Origin: Ailurus styani
Taxonomy: Eukaryota; Chordata; Mammalia; Carnivora; Ailuridae
Assembly (NCBI GenBank): GCA_002007465.1
Contig: LNAC01000065.1
Coordinates: 2,075,804 to 2,139,803, forward strand
Direction of reading: 5' to 3'
DNA: 64,000 nucleotides
The position numbers and the translations under genes were made by a program. Numbering within the stretch: position 1 is the stretch's first letter; every line of letters begins with the position of its first letter. The notes under the pieces were generated by a model. The model did no database searches and was not told the DNA's origin. It saw only the letters and a program-made list of their open reading frames with translations. Shown here one piece after another: positions 56,180-64,000 of this stretch.

Positions 56180-56588
56180 AACCTCTGTAGCAAGGATGAA
56201 CTCTCAAGCCTCAAAATTGAGATGAGTATAAGATATCTTTATTTTTCCTACATCAGCATAGTTTCTATTATTAGTAGCCATATAGTGGAAGACTTTTCTA
56301 GTCATACAGGGTAAAACAGTCATTTAAGGCTGAACTCAGTTGTCTTTTTCCCTGGGTGGCATTTAAGTTTTCAGAAATTTCATCGTGTCATGGCATGGGT
56401 TTGAGGGTAGGGAGTTTAGTTCAGGACTAACACTGTTTCTCTGTTTCTCTGACACTGGCTTCTGGCGAGACTTAGGTTCCTGTGTAGTCCCTGGGCGTGG
56501 ATATCCCTCCCTGCTGGTATCTGCGGAAGGGTCTGAATTCCCTGTTGGTCTGTAGCCCATGTGGTGTCCCTCCATTAATATCTTGAAT
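56180..56588. other. No recognisable feature
   Basis: Two short overlapping minus-strand ORFs (56363-56654) show no domain. Confidence 0.45.
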
Positions 56589-56589
56589 C

Positions 56590-56710
56590 CTGGGGGTTCC
56601 TTGCTGGCTCAGTTGGTAGAGGATGCAATCCTTGATCTCAGGATATGAGTTCAAGCTCCACCTTGGGTGTAGAGATTACTTAAAAATAAAATCTTCAAAA
56701 AAAAAAAATC
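56590..56710 (+). mobile_element. Old Can-SINE variant
   Basis: gggggttccttgctggctca head, gagttcaagctccaccttgg body, tacttaaaaataaaatcttc tail. Confidence 0.82.
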
Positions 56711-56714
56711 CCAA

Positions 56715-57035
56715 ATCCTCTTCAAATCTGCCTGGCTTACTAGTGAAATGGTAGAGGGGATGTGGTAGGGGGATTGTAAGACAGTAAGTTACTGATGAGC
56801 AGTTTTACCCCATTATACATGAGATCACATGTCTCTCCCCAGTTCCCACTCCTCCATGGCACAGTTTCTGGATCATTTGGGTATACAGAAGCCTCGCTCT
56901 CCTTTGTTAATTCTTTGTGTCCAGGCCACACCATCTACCCTGTAACACCTCTTATAACATCTTAAAAATGATATTAACATTTTAACATTTTTTTCTGACT
57001 TTTATTGATTATACACATAATACTGACATTGCTAT
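56715..57035. other. No recognisable feature
   Basis: Unique non-coding DNA. Confidence 0.45.
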
Positions 57036-57084
57036 TTAACTTTCTATTTCTGTTTCTCACACAATCCACCCCCCACCATCATCA

Positions 57085-57212
57085 CAACTAGTTTGTAAGC
57101 TCTTGGAATGCCCAGACCAGATATTAAATGTCTTGATGCTCTTCTCAAGTGCTTAGGCTAAAAGCATAGGAGGTCCTTGGTACCTATTGGCTGAATGAAT
57201 GAATGAATAGAA
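57085..57212 (+). mobile_element. L2 3' end
   Basis: gtttgtaagctcttggaatg to ctgaatgaatgaatgaat, the classic L2 terminus. Confidence 0.72.
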
Positions 57213-57425
57213 ATTTTTTGAGTACAGAAGATAAATCTGTTATCTTTTATATTTCAACATAGTGTTGAACCCTGAGTAGCCATAAACTATGTACTTCATT
57301 TGATTGAACTGAGAGTCACTTTGTTATTCTTTCTACATGTATTTCCAGTATCCAAGGAAGCCTATAGCAACCGTGTCTCCTACATGCAAAAATGACTTAA
57401 GGTTTTGATTACAATCAGCTGGGAG

Positions 57426-57536
57426 GGGTGCCTGGCTGGCTCTGTTAGTAGAGCATGGGACTCTTGATCTTGGGGTCATGAGTTTGAGCCCCAAGTTGAG
57501 CACAGAGATTATTTTAAAAAATAAATAATAAAGAAA
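57426..57536 (+). mobile_element. Old Can-SINE variant
   Basis: ggggtgcctggctggctctg head, gtcatgagtttgagccccaa body. Right flank aaaatcagctgg repeats the left tacaatcagctggg as a TSD. Confidence 0.84.
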
Positions 57537-57819
57537 AAGTAAAGCTTTAAAAAATTAAAATCAGCTGGAAGAATTTTATAGAATAGGGAAGATAAAATGA
57601 GTATAATTATGTGCATGACGCATCAGGGATAGGTTATAATACAAGGCCAGAAAAATCAAAGACAGGGCAAGTACTATTTGTGATGGTAATTAATCAAGAG
57701 GATGTTAGCAAACAGTGGGTAGATGACTCTAATTCACTTCTCTGAGGCTAAGGGGAAAAACTATACTGAGCAGATGATTCCCCTAAGTTTATACTTAGAG
57801 AATTTTAATGATTTTCTGC

Positions 57820-58250
57820 ACTTGCATTCAAATAACAAATTTTTACTGAGTGCCACCTATGGGTAAGCAACGTGTTGGACACTCAGTATTCAGAGACGAT
57901 CTGAGAAAATGTGTTTCTTACATCCCCCAAATGCATAGTCCTTGATGGAGGTAGGATGGACAGAAGACAACAGTGTGCACACTGGCATTCACCAGAATGT
58001 TGACTGACTTTCTTTGTTGTTGCTGAAGGACATGGCTGCTTGGTCTGAGGGAGTTGAGGAAGACTCCACAGGGAAATGGTATTTACCTGGATCTGGAATG
58101 ATTACCAGGAATGTGCAGGGTGAGGAAAGGCTAAAGGAATTCTAGGAAGAGGGCATGTGGATAGGGTTGGTATTAAAAAAGAGATAGCATGTACAGGATC
58201 TGCTGGTGTGCTCAGTATGACTAGAGCATGTGGTGTGGGCTGGGGTGGTA
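57820..58250 (-). mobile_element. L2 3' portion
   Basis: tttttactgagtgccaccta at the left, then gaatgattaccaggaatgtg and ctaggaagagggcatgtgga: reversed L2. Confidence 0.58.
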
Positions 58251-58339
58251 TCTCATGCTATAGGGGCATCCGATTTGATACCAGCTTGGATTTATTCTAG
58301 TAGTACCTGAAGGTGTATTCCTTCCGGTTTTCAAAATTA

Positions 58340-58547
58340 TTATTATAATTATTATTTACAGATTTTTTTTTTATTTGAGAGAGAGAGAGCGAGTGTGAGT
58401 GGGCAAGGGGCAGAGGGAGAGAATATCCAGGCAGACTTCTGCTGAGCTCAGAGTCTGACACAGGACTCCATCCTAGGAGCCATGGGATCAGGACCTGAGC
58501 CAAAACCAAGAGTTGGATGCTGAACTGACTGAGCCACACAGGCACCC
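58340..58547 (-). mobile_element. Can-SINE (older)
   Basis: Head gagccacacaggcacccc; TSD ttcaaaattatt on both sides. Confidence 0.9.
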
Positions 58548-59138
58548 CTTCAAAATTATTTTTAACTGTCACGTAGGAATAGTTAAATGTGAATCTTCAC
58601 TTTTTCCCTTCCTTCACTTCTTGTTTGTTATAAAAGTTATATATGATCATTGCAGAAAATAGGCAACTCTATGGAAAAAAATTAAATGTACATAATCTCA
58701 CTACCCTCACCCCCCCCAAATAGCTCCTGTTATCAGTTTTATGTATAATACCTCCTGTTCATTTTTAAAATACTTATAAATGTATTAAAAATTATGTCCT
58801 GTTTTTTACTTTTAAGTGAATTCCTCATCTCTGAATATTTCAGCCATACTTACTTTAAAGTTTCTGTCATGATTTCCAGTTTAAAAGTCTTTTACTGTCT
58901 TTTATTGTGATGGGTTCTTATATGACTTGTAATGTTTGTGAGCTTATCATCAGGTCATTTTCTTTCCTTTAGTGGAGTTCAGTGTATGCTCTAGGTGGTA
59001 GAGTTTTGCCTGTGGGTGGTTTTGCTTCTGCCTGCCATTTGCATATGGTTTCATTGGTTTCTTAGGTTCCTGCAGTAAGGTGATATAAAATTCAGACCTC
59101 ACACTCACACCCAGGGCAGATTTGGGGTTCTGATTTCT

Positions 59139-59346
59139 TTTTTTTTTTTTTTAAGATTTTATTTATTTATTTGACACAGAGAGAGAGAGAGATCACAAGT
59201 AGTCAGAGAGGCAGGCAGAGAGAGAGAGGAGGAAGCAGGCTCCCCGCTGAGCAGGGAACCCCATGCGGGGCTCGATCCCAGGACCCTGAGATCATGACCT
59301 GAGCTGAAGGCAGAGGCTTTAACCCACTGAGCCACCCAGGTGCCCC
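59139..59346 (-). mobile_element. Can-SINE (young type)
   Basis: Perfect 16-bp TSD tggggttctgatttct (59123-59138, 59347-59362). Confidence 0.97.
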
Positions 59347-59627
59347 TGGGGTTCTGATTTCTCATGGGTACCTTTTTTCTATGTAGAATCTATGTTGAGC
59401 ATCCCTCTTTACAGAGAGGATGGCCCTTCCTGGTTTCCAGCTTAATGTTCCACTTCCAGGTTTCTGCTGTGTTCATAGCCTGAGGTTTCAACTCCTGTCC
59501 CTTGAGATGTGAATGTGGACCTGCTCTTGCTTGATTTCCCACCTCATTTCTGGTACCAGGAGATTTCTTTTGCTTGCTTAGGCTTAGATACATATTGAAA
59601 TAATTTAAAGATTTATATTTTATCCAA

Positions 59628-59774
59628 CTTTTTTCCTTTTTCTTTAGAGGGAGAGGGTTGGGGAGAAGCAGAGGTAGAGGGAGAGAGGGAATCTTAAGTT
59701 TCATAACCCTGAGACTGTGACCTGAGCTGAACTCAAGAGTCAGACACTTGACCAACTGAGCCACCCAGGCGCCC
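59628..59774 (-). mobile_element. Can-SINE (older, shortened)
   Basis: gagccacccaggcgcccc head; flanks ttatccaac / ttatccagc as TSD. The central body is shortened. Confidence 0.85.
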
Positions 59775-60375
59775 CTTATCCAGCATTTCTGTATGTTTGA
59801 AAAAGGTGGAGGAACTTACCTATTGCCTCTATCATCTTGGCTATCCACTCCTTATGCAGACACATACTTTAAACAAAGTTGGGAATATATTACACATATT
59901 GATAATAATCCCCTTTATTTTAACCTGATAATATATTGTGACTTTTTCCTCATATTCTTTGAGAACATGGCTTTTAATGACTGCCTGACTTTTATAAGAG
60001 TATACTATATTAAGCAAACCCTCTATTTTTAGAAATTTAGGTTGTTTTGGTTTTTCCATTATTATAAGTAATGATGAAATGAACATATTTATACCAGTAT
60101 CTCTCCGCTGATTTCAGCTTGTTTCTGTAGAATAATCCCTACAAGTGGAATTCCTTCATCAATACTTTTGGGACTTTGGTCCTGTTGTTACTAAATTATC
60201 CTGCAGAAAATTTGTTTCAATTTGCACCCAGTACAGTGGGTTTGTATATTTCCTGGAACTATTGCTCCAGCTGGTTCTTATTCTTTAAAAGGGTGGATGG
60301 TAATTGTCTGGGCAAAAAAAAATGGTATTTCATTATCATTTTAACTTCCATTTGGTTTAGTGGCTGTTTTATTTT

Positions 60376-60584
60376 TATTTTTTTAAAGATTTATTTACCT
60401 ACTTTAGAGAGAGAGAGAGAGAAAGCATGAGCGGGAAGGAGAGAGGGAAAGGGGATAGACTCTCAAGGAGATTCTGCGCTGAGCATGGAGCCTGATGTGG
60501 GGCTCCATCTCAAGACTCTGAGCTCAGAACCTGAGCCAAAACCAAGAGGCAGAGGCTTAACCGACTGTGCCACCCACATGCCCC
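60376..60584 (-). mobile_element. Can-SINE (older)
   Basis: Head gccacccacatgcccc; flanks tagtggctgtttta / tagtggccatttta. Confidence 0.88.
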
Positions 60585-60589
60585 TAGTG

Positions 60590-61615
60590 GCCATTTTAAA
60601 AGGATGGTTTCAGTAGGTCAGTGATTCTTCAGTTTAGAAAATTTTCTTTGTCATATGGGGCTAGAGTGGCTACTAACTTGTCATTTTTGTTATTTGCTAT
60701 TCCCCTACTACCTTCTAAGGAAGTGGGATCCTCAGGTGGAAGGTGTGTTTGCTGATAGGGTGGTGGGTGAAATAGTGCAAACTGCAGAAGGTGAGCAGAG
60801 TTGAATCGCTCAATGTAAGAAAAGTGGTTGGGGTGGAGGTTAAGGAAGGAAATAACCTGGAGAACGGGAGGCTGAAACCTAAAGAGGGGGTTCCACAAGT
60901 TGTGGCAGGGAAGAAGGCGCTATCCCAGAGAGGAGTTTGGAAAAAAGATGGGGGGAATTAAAGAAAAATGTGCAGAATTTTGTCCGGCGGTGGGCAACGT
61001 GAACGTTCTTCTCCTCCTCTCCACAAAATCTGAAGTAAAATATTTCTCATTAAATGCATTGTTAGGTTGGCTCTGTTTGAGGGTATATGTGTTGAAGCTG
61101 ATGGGCACAGAGTAAGAGCCAAGTAGTGGATGGGGAGAGTCAGGGAGAGCAGAACCTGCTGAAGTAGCCCTCACAAGACACCAGAGTGCTGGACTAAGGT
61201 AGTGACAAGTGGAGATGGAGAGGAGGGGGTATTCCAGAATTTGGGGGTAGGATTTGGTGGTAAGTTACATTTTTTGCAGGGAGACGGTAATGGAGACAAG
61301 ATGACTTTGAGGCTTACAGTTTGGGAGACTGCATACATAAGAGGTGTCTCAGATGACCGGGACCGACCGTCGGAAGAAAGGTCACTGTTTCCAGGCTTGT
61401 AATTGGGGGTGTGGCTGCTAGTGCTTTTGAATGGGTGACGTGGGTCCAGGAGGTGGTGGTGTCAGAAAGTATCTTCCCCATTTTTCCTGTTCTCCTATAA
61501 GCTCTGGAGTCCTGGTATAGCTCAGAGAATGGAGAAGGATTTATGTAACAGCTAGTGTTGGTCTTCTCAAGTGATCATATTGAGTATGCCTTTGAGCTAA
61601 TTTTGATTTAATTCA
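60590..61615. other. Unassigned GC-moderate stretch
   Basis: Purine-rich text that may be an eroded LTR or L2. ORFs on both strands (60629-60898 minus, 61202-61402 plus) show no domain. A CpG-bearing patch ccgggaccgaccgtcgg lies at 61358-61374. Confidence 0.35.
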
Positions 61616-61659
61616 GGAAAATAAGGATTATAACTTGAGAGTTATAGAAAATTTTATAG

Positions 61660-61885
61660 CTTTACAATTTATTATTCAGATTTTCTATATCCTTGTTTGC
61701 TTTTGACTCATTGAACTGTCAGCAGTTAACATCTCCTACAGTAATTATGCTCTTGTTAATTTCTTCCTTTATTTCTAAAGCAATACAATCTGTGGCATAT
61801 AAACATTAGTGCCAGTGTGTTTTAATTTTGACTATATTTGTCCTCAGTGGTGTTTACTTTGAATCCTTTCTTGATGTAAATACTT
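61660..61885 (-). mobile_element. Old L1 ORF2 endonuclease fragment
   Basis: ttttctatatccttgtttgc, agttaacatctcctacagta and cttgatgtaaatacttttac follow antisense L1 ORF2 order. Confidence 0.55.
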
Positions 61886-62004
61886 TTACCCAGCCTTGTC
61901 AAAGATTTGTTCTAGAACTCTGAGCACAGCGTTTTACTCCTGTGTAGATGCCTGTTCTGTCTTCTGTGGAGAAGTGTGGACTGGATTTTATAAATGTGAT
62001 AAAT

Positions 62005-62110
62005 CATTAAACTTCACTGTGTCTCAGTTTCTTTGTTGGGAGACCTATGTCTAATAAAGGGTTAAAGAGGTAAAATGGAGGCTTGGAAAGTATAAAATAC
62101 TTGATAAATA
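62005..62110 (+). mobile_element. MIR-like fragment
   Basis: ttcactgtgtctcagtttct then taaagggttaaagaggtaaa. Confidence 0.45.
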
Positions 62111-62520
62111 TAGAGTGCTGTTTAATTTTTCTAATGCCAAGATTCTGGTATGAGAAAATTTCCAGAGCTGGAAGTGGGAATGGGTAACTGCCTCCTTCCA
62201 TTCTCCACAGCAAAAGGTGTGGATACCTCATAATGCTTGGGCAGATATCCAGCTGCACTGTGGAAGTGTCCATCTCCTGTGGGTAGGAATGGCTCTGACC
62301 TGTTATTTCAGCTAGCAGAATCCTTCCATAGTAACATGCTGGCTATTAAAAGAATGATAAAACCATGGACTTGTTAACTATTGTATTCTTTAAGAAAACT
62401 GTGGTGATAGTGTTGATTCTTTGTAATATGGCGTCCTTTGCATTTGTTGGAAAATGTCATTTTTTGGTACTAATGATTTTTATCCATAATTGATAGAAAT
62501 TTAGGATTTTATGGGTCATT
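62111..62520. other. No recognisable feature
   Basis: Unique non-coding DNA. Confidence 0.45.
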
Positions 62521-62525
62521 GAAAA

Positions 62526-62547
62526 CATACACACACACACACACACT
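62526..62547. repeat. (CA)n microsatellite
   Basis: About eleven CA units. Confidence 0.9.
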
Positions 62548-62570
62548 CATGATAATTCCTTCTGCCTTTG

Positions 62571-63272
62571 TCAATTGATAAAGAGGATCAGAGTTGGTTT
62601 CTACAGGTTGTAAAATAAAATGCCTCAGGGTTTCAACTCCTGAAGACACTTTTAATTTATGTACAAAGTGCAACTTTTCAAATTTAAACCAATTTAAGCT
62701 TTGGAGGTTAAAGTTCAAACCCCGACCCAGAAACACCCTGGAGAGGACTCCTCTGCTCACTTTTATACAAGTTGGACAGGAATGTTTATTGCTGTGAATC
62801 ATTTACATGGAAATTCTTGGGTGGAAATGGGGGGAAAGGATTATAAACTAGGAAGTAGTGCCTGGATTATTCCAGAGCCCTTGGAAATGACTCACAGCTT
62901 CCTGTTCTCTGATAGCTCTTTGGTGTTTGCATTGAGGCATTTATTCTGAATGAAATATTTGGCAATATATGCAGTTACAGTCTGGGAAATTACCTCCCTA
63001 ATGTGTAATTTCTAGTAATTTCTAATAAATTTCTATGTCCTAAATAGTACATAGAAAATAGGAGCAAGGTACTTTTGTAAAGACAGAAAAAAATGCAAAA
63101 GAATTAATATAATTTTCACAAAGCTCATTTAAATCCTTTCATTCATTCCCTGGGTTTCTAGTAAGACAGATTGCACATAGATAAATTAAAACACTGTTTT
63201 CAGGAGTTGAAACTCTGAGGCACTTTATTTTATAACCTGCAAAACCCAACTCTGACCCTCTTTATTAACTGA
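62571..63272. repeat. Roughly 100-bp inverted repeat with 495-bp spacer
   Basis: Left arm 62571-62674 and the reverse complement of 63170-63272 match at roughly 88%, sharing gcctcagggtttcaactcct / gcctcagagtttcaactcct. A 28-bp tandem step (tctgaccctctttattaact) follows at 63251-63300. Could be a foldback MITE or two opposed copies of one repeat. Confidence 0.8.
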
Positions 63273-63439
63273 TCTGTCTCTGACCCTCTTTATTAACTGT
63301 CCACATTTCACACTAACCTTATGCTGGAAAGCCAGGTTCTAGGGGAGCTTCTAATAGGAAGTCATCACAGGGTGTGTAACTTGAGATACAGGGGTAGAAG
63401 AGGATGTATGAAGACCACCACTATGAAGTATAATTAGGG

Positions 63440-63630
63440 TCTGGACTTGGAAAACTCCCTGGGCATGGATCCTAGCTCTGCCACTTATTGTGAATCCTTG
63501 GGCCTCAATTTCTTTACTGTAAAATGGGAATTGTAATAGTACCAACCTCAGGGAGTTTCTGAAACAGTCTGTGTACTACTTAGAACCGTGCTTGGCCTAT
63601 GGTGAGCATCCATGAATGTTAATTACTGTC
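63440..63630 (+). mobile_element. MIR
   Basis: tcctagctctgccacttatt, tgggcctcaatttctttact, gtaaaatgggaattgtaata and gtgcttggcctatggtgagc: near-full-length MIR. Confidence 0.8.
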
Positions 63631-64000
63631 AGAGGGGTAAGGGAAGTCTCCCTTGCCTTTTTGGACTGCTGTTATGTATGAGTGCTGTGTTTTGTCGTTT
63701 CTTTGGATGGAGAGTTTGGGGGAGATTTTATGAGTCCTTCATGTGTTCTTAACTGGGTGGGATGAGTTCAGTTCAGGAGAAAACTATTAGAATGGCATGC
63801 TTGCATTTGCTTGGGAGTCAGATTTAAACCTTGGTTTTTGCTTCATGCAAACATAGAGATTGTGCAGAAGGCAAATGAACCTAGGACAAAGAGATTCTCT
63901 ACAGCTCTAGGTCTTCTTGGTATCCCCTGACCACAGGGTTGGGCATGTGGCCTGAGCTCTGCCAATCAGACTAACATCCGGGGGATTAGACTGTCATCCA
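63631..64000. other. No recognisable feature to window end
   Basis: Unique non-coding DNA. The last 90 bp (gggcatgtggcctgagctct, gccaatcagactaacatc) resemble part of an interspersed repeat but are cut off by the edge. Confidence 0.4.

Larger units (their letters stand above)
58560..60365 (-). mobile_element. Ancient L1M remains, split by SINEs
   Basis: 58600-58800 resembles an old L1 3' UTR (gatcattgcagaaaataggc, tgtacataatctcactaccc). 59790-60360 is antisense old ORF2/3' end (ttttccattattataagtaa, aataatccctacaagtggaa, aaattatcctgcagaaaatt). Whether it is one element is uncertain. Confidence 0.5.

Noticed and set aside
1..64000. CRISPR arrays, operons, prophage or other prokaryotic systems
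   Set aside because: The sequence is vertebrate nuclear DNA; all direct repeats are explained by transposons, TSDs, microsatellites or assembly duplications.

Overview
This 64 kb window is nuclear DNA of a carnivoran mammal. The clearest sign is more than 40 tRNA-derived Can-SINE (SINEC) copies, whose heads read close to GGGGCGCCTGGGTGGCTCAG. They carry A/B-box-like promoter blocks, a CT-rich body and an (AAATAAAT)n AATCTT-type tail. The youngest copies end (minus strand) in CTTTAACCCACTGAGCCACC and carry a GATCACAAGTAGGCAGAGAG body, a subfamily I associate with mustelids (mink, ferret, badger, otter). That narrower placement is inference. I found no protein-coding exon I can support: every long ORF falls in repeats or looks like chance.

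Layout. 1-1541 is the 5' end of a minus-strand L1 that runs off the left edge. 4890-9235 is a 5'-truncated minus-strand L1 holding decayed endonuclease and reverse-transcriptase sequence and three inserted SINEs. 10560-11130 is an older L1 fragment. 11940-12450 is the only CpG-rich stretch, almost certainly a CpG-island promoter with a probable first exon. From there to the right edge the sequence looks intronic or intergenic: SINEs, MIR, L2, MER5, a Tigger-type DNA transposon (25366-25734), an MLT1-like LTR (36396-37146), L1 fragments (26450-27570, 39495-41118, 41835-42125, 49000-49975, 50030-53880, 54650-56175, 58560-60365, 61660-61885) and unassigned AT-rich DNA.

The most interesting signals are retroposition products and assembly scars. 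(1) A 32-nt fragment of the U2 snRNA 5' end sits at 31689-31720 between 18-bp target-site duplications and has no A tail. (2) A minus-strand SINE at 32372-33037 appears to have carried about 350 bp of 3' flank with it; an 18-bp duplication bounds the whole unit. (3) An L1 at 39.5 kb may have transduced about 200 bp of 3' flank. (4) A SINE and an L1 tail used the same short target at 43.4-43.8 kb. (5) A near-identical pair of old L1 3'-UTR fragments lies at 36.6 and 38.2 kb, one bounded by a 12-bp duplication inside an LTR. (6) A roughly 100-bp inverted repeat lies at 62.6/63.2 kb. (7) Single-N joins flanked by exact duplications occur repeatedly, and in at least two places look like a SINE-bearing and a SINE-free haplotype stitched in series.

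Repeat family names come from remembered consensus features, not from a database search. Boundaries are good to a few bases where target-site duplications are given and to tens of bases elsewhere.
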